Source: an uncultured Eubacterium sp. (GTDB taxonomy: Bacteria > Bacillota > Clostridia > Lachnospirales > Lachnospiraceae). From it: a stretch of 64,000 nucleotides of DNA. The stretch spans positions 1-64,000 of the forward strand of contig CAMUML010000006.1 of the NCBI GenBank assembly GCA_947089855.1, read 5' to 3'. The first letter of the stretch is position 1. Each line of letters opens with the position of its first letter. This document shows, piece after piece, positions 8,974 to 20,316 of this stretch. The notes beneath the pieces were generated by a model, which was given only the letters and a program-made list of their open reading frames with translations, did no database searches and was not told where the DNA came from. The translations under genes and the position numbers were made by a program.

Positions 8974-9143
8974 TACTGCAAACCGCCAGAATGTACAGTA
9001 ATGTTAACCAAGAAAGTGCCTGGCTGGCGGTCTGCAGTCAGGATATACAGTAAATTTAACGTTACTTTTCACACCCAGACCAAGCACCCGCTGCTTGGTC
9101 TGGGTCAAAGAATGCGGCTTGCCAATTTAACTCGTGTGCAGTA
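8974..9143 (+). repeat. R2 element, enlarged copy (170 bp)
   Basis: Begins TACTGCAAACCGCCAG and ends GTGTGCAGTA, flanked on both sides by TA (8972-8973 and 9144-9145). Compared with the 98-bp copies at 33674 and 38455 it carries about 72 extra bases between two copies of AATTTAAC. The extra piece holds a 12-bp hairpin, CCAGACCAAGCA with TGCTTGGTCTGG. A short open frame across this area is not a gene. The rest of the 433-base gap has only the terminators. Confidence 0.85.
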
Positions 9144-9184
9144 TAAGCAAATGACATTGGTTTACATCAGTCAGGGAGCATAAG

Positions 9185-12216
<3,032 letters not shown>

Positions 12217-12481
12217 AGGGGTACCTCCTTTGAAAAGATTTTTTGCTATTGGGGTTTCTTATTAGTATACTATAAACGGGTTGAAGAATAAACAGAAAAA
12301 AGGGGTGGGGACGCCACCCCATCACCCGGCGTCCGCATATCTCCCTACCGCATATCTCCCTACCGCATTTTCGTTTTTTGCATAATATTTTCAATCAGAC
12401 GGTTGTGATTTCATGCTAATTCTGATAGAATAATAATAATCGAACGCGTTGAAACAGTTGAATCTTTTAGGAGGAAGTTAC

Positions 12482-12859
12482 ATGGCAGAAGATAGAAAGG
12501 TATACAGCATCAAAGAAGACAACCTCGGTGAAGTCAATATTGCGGACGAGGTAGTCACGATTATTGCGGGCCTGGCTGCCACTGAGGTAGAAGGTGTCAG
12601 TTCTATGGCTGGCAATATTACGAATGAACTTGTCAGCAGGCTTGGCAGAAAAAATCTGGCAAAAGGCGTAAAGGTAGATGTAGTTAATAATCACGTTACA
12701 GTCGAAGTAGCGATTAACATTGCATATGGATACGCGATTCCAGATATATCGGCAAAGGTGCAGGAGAAGATAAAAACAGCGATTGAAACGATGACGGGCC
12801 TTGAGGTCAATGCCGTAAATGTACGAATTGTCAGTGTTGATATGGGAAACAGCAGATAA
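12482..12859 (+). CDS. Asp23/Gls24 family envelope protein
   Basis: Member of the alkaline-shock protein family associated with the cell envelope in Firmicutes. The 125-residue protein shows the family core: an N-terminal stretch DEVVTIIAGLAATEVEGVSSM (residues about 20-40), then VKVDVVNNHVTVEVAINIAYGY and a C-terminal VNVRIVSVDM. The start at 12482 has AGGAGG 8 bases upstream, so an upstream in-frame ATG at 12449 is not used. It sits immediately before nusB, as in most clostridia, and is followed by a terminator. Exact role unknown. Confidence 0.92.
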   Translation: MAEDRKVYSIKEDNLGEVNIADEVVTIIAGLAATEVEGVSSMAGNITNELVSRLGRKNLAKGVKVDVVNNHVTVEVAINIAYGYAIPDISAKVQEKIKTAIETMTGLEVNAVNVRIVSVDMGNSR

Positions 12860-12891
12860 GGCGTTTGGGTAGCCGTTGAAACGGCTGGGTG

Positions 12892-12917
12892 GGAGTGTCA
12901 TTGCGGCACTCCTTTTT
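12892..12917 (+). terminator. Terminator between asp23-like gene and nusB
   Basis: GGAGTG (12892-12897) pairs with CACTCC (12907-12912), followed by five T residues. A smaller hairpin AGCCGTT/AACGGCT precedes it at 12871-12886. The stem is short, so some read-through into nusB is likely. Confidence 0.6.
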
Positions 12918-12966
12918 GTCTTATGCCTGTATTTAAAAGCGCCTGCCGCCTTTTGGAGAGGAAGTT

Positions 12967-13362
12967 ATGACTAGGAGAGAAATCAGGGAACAGATATTTA
13001 AAACGCTCTTTCAGATAGATTTTTATGACGAAGAGGGGATGGAAGAACAGCTGCAGCTGTTTATGGACGAGCTGGAGGAACCCAATGAAAAAAAACGGGC
13101 TTATATCGAGCAAAAGCTGCGTGAAATTTACCGGCTCCGTGTAGAGCTGGATGCGGCGATTGACGAAAAGGCAACCGGCTGGAAGACCAGGCGTATGGCA
13201 AAGGTGGATTTGGTTTTAATCCGGCTTGCGCTTTATGAAATGAAGTACGAAGCGGACATACCATCTGGCGTAGCGATCAATGAGGCGGTTGAGCTTGCAA
13301 AAATTTACAGCAGTGATGGGGCTCCGTCTTTTGTAAATGGGGTATTGGCGAAATTTGTATGA
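12967..13362 (+). CDS. nusB: Transcription antitermination factor NusB
   Basis: Binds boxA RNA with NusE and supports antitermination of rRNA operons. The 131 residues begin with the typical MTRREIREQIFKTLFQIDFY and end with VAINEAVELAKIYSSDGAPSFVNGVLAKF, the family signature. The start follows GAGAGGAAGTT. The stop overlaps the xseA start by 4 bases (ATGA), indicating translational coupling with the exonuclease VII genes. Confidence 0.95.
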   Translation: MTRREIREQIFKTLFQIDFYDEEGMEEQLQLFMDELEEPNEKKRAYIEQKLREIYRLRVELDAAIDEKATGWKTRRMAKVDLVLIRLALYEMKYEADIPSGVAINEAVELAKIYSSDGAPSFVNGVLAKFV

Positions 13363-14621
13363 ATAAGCGTGTGTTAAGTGTAGGGCAGGTAAATACGTAT
13401 ATTAAAAATATGTTTGCGCAGGATTTTATGCTTACAAAAATCAGCGTAAAAGGGGAAGTATCCAACTGCAAATACCACAATTCTGGGCATATTTATTTTT
13501 CTTTAAAAGACAGGTCAGGGACCATTGCCGTTGTGATGTTTGCAGGAAGCCGGAAAAATGGGCTGAAATTCCGTATGCAGGATGGTGATAACGTAGTTGT
13601 ATCCGGTTCCATAGAAGTATACGAACGGGATGGGCGTTACCAGCTTTATGCAAGGGAAATTGCATTGGATGGTGCAGGGGCGCTGTTTCTAAAGTTTGAA
13701 GCGCTGAAAAAAGAACTTGCTGAAATGGGTATGTTTGCGCCGCAGTATAAGCAGCCGGTTCCAAGGTTTATCCAAACGCTTGGCATTGTGACTGCGCCGA
13801 CTGGGGCAGCAATCCAGGACATCCAAAATATCAGCCGCCGTAGGAATCCATATGTGCAGCTTATCTTATATCCAGCCCAAGTGCAGGGGGATGGTGCGGC
13901 ACAGAGTATTGTTAACGGGATCCACGCATTGGAACAGCTGGGTGTAGACACCATAATCGTAGGGCGCGGAGGCGGTTCGATTGAGGATTTATGGGCGTTT
14001 AATGAGGAAATTGTGGCGCGGGCTATTTTTGAATGCCGCATACCAGTGATCTCTGCAGTTGGCCATGAGACAGATACAACAATTGCTGATTATGTAGCTG
14101 ATCTACGTGCGCCGACTCCATCCGCTGCGGCAGAGCTGGCTGTTTTTGACTATGCGCAGTGGAAAGAAGGCTTACGGATGGTACAAGTTACCTTAAATAT
14201 GCGGATGCGGGAACATATCCAGCGGGCGTACCAGCGCCTGGATCAATTGCAGATGCAGCTTGGCTATGTTAGCCCAAAAACAGCCCTAAACAACCGCAAG
14301 CAATATACGGCAGATCTGGAAGAGAAACTGCGCCAGCGCATGAAAAGCCGCCTGCAGGATGAATGGCATAAGATACAGCTTTTATCAGGGCGCCTGGAGG
14401 CAGGGTCGCCGGTAAAAAAATTAAGCCAGGGCTATACTTTTGTGATAAACAGCATGGGGCAGCCGGTTACTAAGGTTTCACAAGTGGTACCGCAGGAGAA
14501 GGTAACCATACGGGCATTGGATGGGGCTATTTATGCCAAGGTGGTAAGTACAAGCAAGTTTCCGGTGTTCCCATACGGCAGCGGCAAGCAGACGCAGGAG
14601 GCGCCTGGAATTAGGAAATAG
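13359..14621 (+). CDS. xseA: Exodeoxyribonuclease VII large subunit
   Basis: Catalytic subunit of the nuclease that digests single-stranded DNA from both ends. The 420 residues comprise an N-terminal OB-fold (about 1-105, beginning VLSVGQVNTYIKNMF) and the catalytic region with IGIVTAPTGAA-type sequence (LGIVTAPTGAAIQD, about 140-153). It also has GRGGGSIEDLWAFNEE (about 203-218) and a coiled-coil C-terminal part. The gene overlaps nusB by 4 bases and lies 10 bases before xseB, so the three form one operon. Confidence 0.96.
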   Translation: MNKRVLSVGQVNTYIKNMFAQDFMLTKISVKGEVSNCKYHNSGHIYFSLKDRSGTIAVVMFAGSRKNGLKFRMQDGDNVVVSGSIEVYERDGRYQLYAREIALDGAGALFLKFEALKKELAEMGMFAPQYKQPVPRFIQTLGIVTAPTGAAIQDIQNISRRRNPYVQLILYPAQVQGDGAAQSIVNGIHALEQLGVDTIIVGRGGGSIEDLWAFNEEIVARAIFECRIPVISAVGHETDTTIADYVADLRAPTPSAAAELAVFDYAQWKEGLRMVQVTLNMRMREHIQRAYQRLDQLQMQLGYVSPKTALNNRKQYTADLEEKLRQRMKSRLQDEWHKIQLLSGRLEAGSPVKKLSQGYTFVINSMGQPVTKVSQVVPQEKVTIRALDGAIYAKVVSTSKFPVFPYGSGKQTQEAPGIRK

Positions 14622-14631
14622 AGGTGGAATA

Positions 14632-15084
14632 ATGGGGCAATCAAAGACAGGAAGCCAGCCAGGCGCACAGTGTGGCGGGCAGCAGACGGATTATAGTATC
14701 GGGCAATCTGCAAAAGGGGATTTGCCAGTTCATGGTATGGCGCGGCCAGGACAGGAAAACCAGCTGGAACTACAGGGCGAGGAACTACAGGCGGGTGATG
14801 GCATAGTACAGTCCGGGCAAGAAAACCAGCCGAAACTGCAGGGCAGTTGGCAGACGTTTGGCAGTGGAGGGGAAGAAATGGACGGGATGCGTCTGGAAGA
14901 GGTACTGGCGCAGGTAGAAGGCTGTATTGCGCAATTGGAAAACCCGCAGGTTTCATTGGAAGATTCATTCCGCTATTATGAAGAAGGGGTAAGGAAACTG
15001 AAAATCTGCAGCGAGAAAGTAGCGCAGATTGAGCGGAAAATGCTGGTGGTCAACAGCCAGGGGGAGCTGGAAGCGTTCCAGTAA
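14632..15084 (+). CDS. xseB: Exodeoxyribonuclease VII small subunit, possibly with a long N-terminal extension
   Basis: XseB coils around XseA and is needed for nuclease activity. The last 68 residues (from Met83, position 14878) are a complete XseB of normal length: LEEVLAQVEGCIAQLENPQVSLEDSF, then YYEEGVRKLKICSEKVAQIERKM. The open frame extends 82 residues upstream as a Gln- and Gly-rich stretch with an internal repeat (GQENQLELQG and GQENQPKLQG). The ATG at 14632 has AGAGGTGG upstream, and the ATG at 14878 has GGAGGGGAA upstream, so both starts look usable. The short form is the safer functional call. Confidence 0.85.
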   Translation: MGQSKTGSQPGAQCGGQQTDYSIGQSAKGDLPVHGMARPGQENQLELQGEELQAGDGIVQSGQENQPKLQGSWQTFGSGGEEMDGMRLEEVLAQVEGCIAQLENPQVSLEDSFRYYEEGVRKLKICSEKVAQIERKMLVVNSQGELEAFQ

Positions 15085-15128
15085 AAAATACGCATATGCA
15101 AATGAAGGGTAGGCTGGGGTAAAAGCAG

Positions 15129-16049
15129 ATGGAATCAAATAAGAATAATAAAATTGAAGATAGAATAAAGAAACGTGCAGCGGAAGTTGAAACAATTATA
15201 CAGGCTTACCTCCCGCCGGAAGAGGGCCTTCAAAAACTGATTATGGAATCGATGCGCTACAGCTTGTTATCTGGAGGGAAACGGCTGCGGCCAATGCTGA
15301 TGTTGGAAACATACCGGATGTTTGGCGGGGATGGCAGGGTGGTGGAACCATTTTTGGCAGCTATGGAAATGATCCACACCTATTCCCTTGTCCACGATGA
15401 CCTTCCTGCAATGGATGACGATGACTACCGCCGCGGGCGTAAGACGACCCATGTTGTGTATGGGGAGGCGATGGGCATTTTAGCTGGGGATGCATTACTT
15501 ACGTATGCATTTGAAACAGCCGCGAAGGCATTTTTTATGGAAGGGGCGCCGCAGGGGGCAGCACGGGCCCTGCAAATCCTTGCGCAAAAAGCCGGGATCT
15601 ATGGTATGCTGGGCGGACAGGTAGTAGATGTATTAAGCGAAGATACAAAAGATTTTAAAGGGGATACAGCAAAAGAAAAACTGGATTTTATTTATCGGCT
15701 AAAAACGGGGGCATTAATAGAAGCGTCGTTGATGATTGGTGCGGTACTGGCTGGTGCGCAGGAAAAGGACGTATTGCTGCTGGAACAGGCAGGCGGCTGT
15801 ATTGGCGTTGCCTTCCAGATACAGGATGATATTTTAGATGTAACAAGTACATTAGAGGAGCTGGGCAAGCCAGTTGGTTCCGATGCAAAAAACCATAAAT
15901 TAACATACCTTTCATTGTATGGTATGGAGGCAGCACAAAAACAGGTGGAAGGCTTGACCAGCCAGGCAACCGGTTGCCTGAATTCGCTGCCAGTTGCAAA
16001 CCAGTTTTTGGCAGACCTGCTGCTATTCCTGGTCCATAGAAAAAAGTAA
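15129..16049 (+). CDS. ispA: Polyprenyl (farnesyl/geranyl) diphosphate synthase
   Basis: Condenses isopentenyl and allylic diphosphates to make C15 or C20 precursors for undecaprenol, quinones and similar compounds. The 306 residues show both Asp-rich motifs: DDLPAMDDDDYRR (about 95-107) and DDILD (about 236-240). GGKRLRP is near residue 50. Length and motifs favour the short-chain IspA type. It lies in an operon between xseB and dxs, linking it to the methylerythritol phosphate isoprenoid pathway. Confidence 0.94.
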   Translation: MESNKNNKIEDRIKKRAAEVETIIQAYLPPEEGLQKLIMESMRYSLLSGGKRLRPMLMLETYRMFGGDGRVVEPFLAAMEMIHTYSLVHDDLPAMDDDDYRRGRKTTHVVYGEAMGILAGDALLTYAFETAAKAFFMEGAPQGAARALQILAQKAGIYGMLGGQVVDVLSEDTKDFKGDTAKEKLDFIYRLKTGALIEASLMIGAVLAGAQEKDVLLLEQAGGCIGVAFQIQDDILDVTSTLEELGKPVGSDAKNHKLTYLSLYGMEAAQKQVEGLTSQATGCLNSLPVANQFLADLLLFLVHRKK

Positions 16050-16091
16050 ATGTAGGTTAAAGCATGGGCCAGTAGCGTGGAGAGGGTTTAT

Positions 16092-17960
16092 ATGGTATTG
16101 GATAAGATCAATCAGACAAATGATATAAAAAAACTGGAGAAAGAAGACATAGAAAAGCTGCCAGGGGAAATACGCCAATTTCTGATAAACAGCCTTTCAG
16201 AGACGGGGGGCCATTTGGCATCCAACCTCGGAGTGGTGGAGCTGACGATAGCGCTGCATTTGGCATTCCATCTGCCGCAGGATAAGATTATCTGGGATGT
16301 CGGGCATCAGTCTTATACGCATAAAATATTGACTGGGCGGAAAGAGGCATTTGCTACGCTGCGCCAGTTTGGGGGCTTAAGCGGGTTTCCAAAGTCAATG
16401 GAAAGCGACTGCGACTGCTTTAATACGGGGCATAGCTCCACTTCTATTTCAGCAGGGCTTGGCTATGCGGCCGCAAGGGATCTGGCAGGGGGCCAGTATA
16501 AAGTAGTTTCCGTGATCGGGGACGGTGCGCTGACTGGAGGGATGGCATTTGAAGCGCTAAATAATGCTTCTAAGCTGGAGACGAATTTTATTATCGTGCT
16601 AAATGATAACGATATGTCGATTTCACGCAATGTCGGCGGCATGTCACAGTATCTGAGCGGCATCCGTACCGCAGATGTATATCAGGATTTAAAAAACGGC
16701 GTAATGGAGTCCCTGAATAAGATCCCTGTTTATGGGGAACGGATCGTAAGCAGGATCCGTAGGACAAAAAGCGGCATCAAACAGCTTTTAATACCAGGTA
16801 TGCTGTTCGAAGATATGGGGATATTGTACTTAGGCCCAGTGGACGGACATGATGTCGATAAGATGGTTGCATTGTTTACAAAGGCATCGCGTGTGAACGG
16901 CCCAGCGCTTGTGCATGTCCTGACGCAAAAAGGCAGGGGCTATGAGCCGGCAGTACGTAATCCGGCACGTTTTCATGGGACAGAACCATTTGATATTGCG
17001 ACAGGCATTGTAAAGAAAAAGAAAAAAAAGGCTGGCTATACGGATATTTTTTCGACTGTCATGCGTAAAATGGGCGACCGTGATAAAAAGGTAGTGGCTA
17101 TAACTGCTGCAATGGAAACCGGGACAGGGTTAAAGCGGTTCCATAATATGTTCCCCGAGCGCTTCTTTGACGTCGGCATTGCGGAAGGGCATGCAGTGAC
17201 GTTTGCTGCTGGACTTGCAGCAGGTGGGTTAAAGCCGGTATTTGCCGTATATTCCTCTTTTTTGCAGCGGGCGTATGACCAGGTGCTGCATGATGTCTGC
17301 CTGCAGAACCTTCCGGTTGTTTTTGCCATTGACCGTGCAGGTATTGTAGGCAGCGATGGGGAAACACACCAAGGCATTTTTGATATTTCGTATTTAATGG
17401 CTATTCCAAATATAACATTGATGGCGCCTAAGAATAAATGGGAATTTTCGGATATGATTAAATTTGCAATAGATTTTCCGCATCCGATAGCCATCCGCTA
17501 CCCGCGTGGGGAAGCGTTTGACGGGCTGCAGGAATTCCGGGCGCCGGTTGTATTCGGGAAGGGCGAGATGCTTTATGAAGAAGGCCAGGTGATGCTGCTT
17601 GCCTATGGGAGTATGGTAAAAACAGCATTGGAAGTACGTAACCTGCTGGCGCCGGAAGGGATTGGCTGTGCCATTTTTAATATGCGTTTTGCAAAGCCCC
17701 TTGATACGCAGATGCTGGGGCGCATTGCAAGTAAATATAGGCTGCTTGTTACGTTAGAGGAAAATGTTTTGTGCGGCGGGCTTGGTCAGGCCGTATCCGG
17801 ATACTTGGATAGGGCCGGCGTAGGGGTACCGGTCCTGCATATAGCAGCCAGGGACGAGTTTATCCCTCATGGGAACGTAGAGTTGCTAAAACGCCAAGCC
17901 GGGCTGGATGCGGAAACGGTAGCAGGCAAGGTCCGGGGTTATTGCTGGGCAAACCAGTAG
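16092..17960 (+). CDS. dxs: 1-deoxy-D-xylulose-5-phosphate synthase
   Basis: First enzyme of the methylerythritol phosphate pathway: pyruvate plus glyceraldehyde 3-phosphate, thiamine diphosphate dependent. About 622 residues, full length. Visible parts are GHQSYTHKILTGR (about 74-86), the thiamine diphosphate motif GDGALTGGMAFEALNNA (about 147-163), a transketolase pyrimidine domain with VGIAEGHAVTFAAGLA, and the C-terminal transketolase domain. The start at 16092 has GAGAGGG upstream; an in-frame GTG at 16077 is less likely. It follows ispA by 42 bases in the same operon. Confidence 0.97.
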   Translation: MVLDKINQTNDIKKLEKEDIEKLPGEIRQFLINSLSETGGHLASNLGVVELTIALHLAFHLPQDKIIWDVGHQSYTHKILTGRKEAFATLRQFGGLSGFPKSMESDCDCFNTGHSSTSISAGLGYAAARDLAGGQYKVVSVIGDGALTGGMAFEALNNASKLETNFIIVLNDNDMSISRNVGGMSQYLSGIRTADVYQDLKNGVMESLNKIPVYGERIVSRIRRTKSGIKQLLIPGMLFEDMGILYLGPVDGHDVDKMVALFTKASRVNGPALVHVLTQKGRGYEPAVRNPARFHGTEPFDIATGIVKKKKKKAGYTDIFSTVMRKMGDRDKKVVAITAAMETGTGLKRFHNMFPERFFDVGIAEGHAVTFAAGLAAGGLKPVFAVYSSFLQRAYDQVLHDVCLQNLPVVFAIDRAGIVGSDGETHQGIFDISYLMAIPNITLMAPKNKWEFSDMIKFAIDFPHPIAIRYPRGEAFDGLQEFRAPVVFGKGEMLYEEGQVMLLAYGSMVKTALEVRNLLAPEGIGCAIFNMRFAKPLDTQMLGRIASKYRLLVTLEENVLCGGLGQAVSGYLDRAGVGVPVLHIAARDEFIPHGNVELLKRQAGLDAETVAGKVRGYCWANQ

Positions 17961-18018
17961 GGATGAAAAAATAAAAAGGCCCTGTATAGCGGGCTATATT
18001 GGCTAAAATGGTGAGAAA

Positions 18019-18822
18019 ATGAAAGAACGGTTAGATATTTTGCTTGTGAAACGCGGCTTGGCCCCTTCCAGGGAAAAAGCAAAGGCGTTGATCATGGAAG
18101 GGAACGTCTATGTCAAACAGCAAAAAGAGGATAAAGCAGGGGCTATGTTTGATGTGCAGGCACCAGTAGAAGTACGCGGCAAGTCCCTAAGGTATGTCAG
18201 CCGCGGCGGTTTGAAACTGGAAAAGGCGCTTAAGCAGTTTTCTTTGCAGCTCACAGGCAAGGTCTGTATGGATATTGGGGCGTCCACAGGCGGTTTTACA
18301 GACTGTATGCTGCAAAATGGCGCAAAAAAAGTGTATGCGGTGGATGTTGGCTATGGGCAGCTTGCCTGGACGCTCCGCCAGGATGCACGCGTTGTCTGCA
18401 TGGAAAAGACAAATATCCGTTATGTAACGCCGCAGGATATACCAGAACGCCTGGATTTTGCGTCGGCCGACGTCTCTTTTATCTCTTTATCGAAAGTGCT
18501 CGGGCCAGCTCAAGCTCTGCTGGAACAGGATGCAGAAATGGTCTGCCTGGTAAAGCCGCAGTTTGAGGCAGGGCGCGGGCATGTCGGCAAAAAAGGGGTG
18601 GTGCGGGACAAAGGGGTCCACCTTTCGGTCTTAAACCAAGTAGCGGACGCGGCTAAAGGGCTGGGTTTTCATGTCTTAAACCTGGATTTTTCCCCAGTGA
18701 AAGGGCCAGAAGGCAACATCGAGTATTTGATGCACATCCGTAAAGATGGGACTGGTTTACAGGAGGAAGCGGCCGATAGTGCGGCAGTTGTAGAAGCTGC
18801 CCATGCTGCATTGGATATATGA
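18019..18822 (+). CDS. tlyA: TlyA family RNA 2'-O-methyltransferase/hemolysin-like protein
   Basis: S-adenosylmethionine-dependent methyltransferase of the TlyA family, which in some bacteria modifies rRNA at the subunit interface. The 267 residues carry an N-terminal S4 domain (about 3-65, RLDILLVKRGLAPSREKAKALI) and an FtsJ-like methyltransferase fold with the SAM loop DIGASTGGFTDCML (about 91-104). KPQFEAGRGHVGKKGVVRD (about 179-197) is also typical. The stop overlaps the nadK start by 4 bases. Confidence 0.94.
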   Translation: MKERLDILLVKRGLAPSREKAKALIMEGNVYVKQQKEDKAGAMFDVQAPVEVRGKSLRYVSRGGLKLEKALKQFSLQLTGKVCMDIGASTGGFTDCMLQNGAKKVYAVDVGYGQLAWTLRQDARVVCMEKTNIRYVTPQDIPERLDFASADVSFISLSKVLGPAQALLEQDAEMVCLVKPQFEAGRGHVGKKGVVRDKGVHLSVLNQVADAAKGLGFHVLNLDFSPVKGPEGNIEYLMHIRKDGTGLQEEAADSAAVVEAAHAALDI

Positions 18823-19685
18823 AAAATTTTCTTATCATTACAAATGCTTTAAAAGACCAGGGCTTGAAGGAAACAAAAAGGCTGTGCAGCTATATTGAAC
18901 AAAAAGGCGGAAACGGCAAGTACCTGGTAAGCGTGGACGCAACGGAAGGTATCCAAAAAGTGCAGGCAGAAAATATCCCACAGGGAACGGAATGCATTTT
19001 GGTACTGGGCGGGGATGGCACGCTGATTCGGGCGGCAAGGGATACGGTTGCCAGCAGCATCCCGCTGATCGGTATTAATATGGGCACACTGGGGTATTTG
19101 TGCGAGCTGGAGGTCAGCAGTGCATGCGGTGCAGTAAATGCCATTATGCAGGGCGATTATATGATCGAGGAACGTATGATGCTGTCCGGCGAAATATGTG
19201 GGCAGGAAGGCGGGGCAGCAATAACAGCACGCTATGCATTAAATGACATTGTCATCCATCGGACAGGGGCATTGTCGCTGGTTAGCCTGATTGTCTATAT
19301 TAATGGGCAGTACCTGAACACGTTCCAATGCGACGGCATTATCTTATCTACGCCGACAGGGTCAACTGGATACAACCTTTCTGCAGGTGGGCCGATCGTA
19401 GATCCAAAAGCACGGATGATGCTGCTGACGCCGATCAATTCCCATACGCTGATGCCCAGGAGCATTGTAATCGATGCCCAGGATGAAATTGTGGTGGAAG
19501 TGGGCAGCCGCCGCGTGCAGCGTGACGAGATCGTCGAAGTCAGTTTTGATGGCGACCACGGATGTTTCCTTACGATTGGCGGAGGCATAAAAATAAGCAG
19601 GGCCAAAGAAAGCGCTAAAATATTAAAAATCAGCAAGGTAAGTTTTTTAGAAATCCTGCGGAAAAAGATGCAGACGTTCCATTAG
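18819..19685 (+). CDS. nadK: NAD kinase
   Basis: Phosphorylates NAD+ to NADP+. The 288 residues contain the signature LGGDGTLIRAARD (about 65-77), the NE/D-type segment ALNDIVIHR (about 140-148), and the Gly-rich STPTGSTGYNLSAGGPIV (about 178-195). Overlap with tlyA and closeness to argR and recN match the conserved clostridial order. The start is ATG in the ATGA overlap. Confidence 0.97.
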   Translation: MKNFLIITNALKDQGLKETKRLCSYIEQKGGNGKYLVSVDATEGIQKVQAENIPQGTECILVLGGDGTLIRAARDTVASSIPLIGINMGTLGYLCELEVSSACGAVNAIMQGDYMIEERMMLSGEICGQEGGAAITARYALNDIVIHRTGALSLVSLIVYINGQYLNTFQCDGIILSTPTGSTGYNLSAGGPIVDPKARMMLLTPINSHTLMPRSIVIDAQDEIVVEVGSRRVQRDEIVEVSFDGDHGCFLTIGGGIKISRAKESAKILKISKVSFLEILRKKMQTFH

Positions 19686-19736
19686 CGCTTCTTGGAACTG
19701 TATCCGCCTATCGATGACAAATGGAGCAATCGAGCG

Positions 19737-20186
19737 ATGAAATATACAAGGCATGCAAAAATATTGGAATTAATAAAAAAATATGATGTGGAAACACAGG
19801 AAGAGTTATCCGCATATCTTGAACAGGCAGGCTTTCCAGTGACCCAGGCGACCATCTCAAGGGATATACGCGAACTCAAGCTGACCAAAGTGCCATTAAG
19901 AAACGGGCGGCAAAAATATACAGCTGTCGACGGGGGGCCAAAAGACCTGTCAAAATATATCCGTATTTTTCAGGACGGGTTCCAGTCTATGGATATGGCG
20001 CAAAATATCCTTGTTATAAAAACGGTTTCCGGCATGGCTATGGCAGTTGCAGCCGCCCTGGATGCAATGGACTGCCATGAGATCGTAGGCAGCATTGCCG
20101 GGGATGATACAATTATGTGTGCAATCAGGACCGTGGAAGATACAAAAGCCCTGATGGAGCGCCTGCGCAGGATTATTGGCCGTTAG
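19737..20186 (+). CDS. argR: Arginine repressor ArgR
   Basis: Arginine-responsive hexameric regulator of arginine biosynthesis and catabolism. From the chosen start the protein has 149 residues: an N-terminal winged helix (about 1-70, with VTQATISRDIRELKLTKV as recognition region) and a C-terminal arginine-binding, oligomerising domain containing GSIAGDDTIM (about 117-126). The start at 19737 has GGAGCAA upstream, and the in-frame upstream codons are not conserved in the family. It lies between nadK and recN. The R3 hairpin follows directly and shares its first base with the stop codon. Confidence 0.94.
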   Translation: MKYTRHAKILELIKKYDVETQEELSAYLEQAGFPVTQATISRDIRELKLTKVPLRNGRQKYTAVDGGPKDLSKYIRIFQDGFQSMDMAQNILVIKTVSGMAMAVAAALDAMDCHEIVGSIAGDDTIMCAIRTVEDTKALMERLRRIIGR

Positions 20187-20229
20187 GAACTGTCGTGAAA
20201 TAACTTGTGTTATTTTGCGACAGTTCCTT
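20186..20229. repeat. R3 element, short copy acting as hairpin behind argR
   Basis: A 44-base near-perfect inverted repeat, AGGAACTGTCG ... CGACAGTTCCT with AAATAAC/GTTATTT inside. The same ends occur in the larger R3 copy at 38313-38571 and the decayed one at 58798-58838. It lacks a T tract but could still stop or stabilise the argR transcript. Confidence 0.75.
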
Positions 20230-20316
20230 AGAAACTGTGGAAGAAGGAAATGGCTGGTAGGAAGCAACATTTGAGAAGGGGCAAAAAAAGAAAAGCTATA
20301 AGGGGAAGAGGGATTC

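Noticed and set aside
9001-9183. 60-codon open frame
   Set aside because: It lies across the R2 repeat and its extra module, has no ribosome site and no protein-like pattern.
12294-12320. GGGGTGG/CCACCCC hairpin with a T run on the minus strand
   Set aside because: It looks like a minus-strand terminator but no minus-strand gene lies upstream of it; left unassigned.
12340-12366. Short tandem repeat CCGCATATCTCCCTA twice
   Set aside because: Two units only, no nearby cas genes and no match to other repeats; probably chance slippage.
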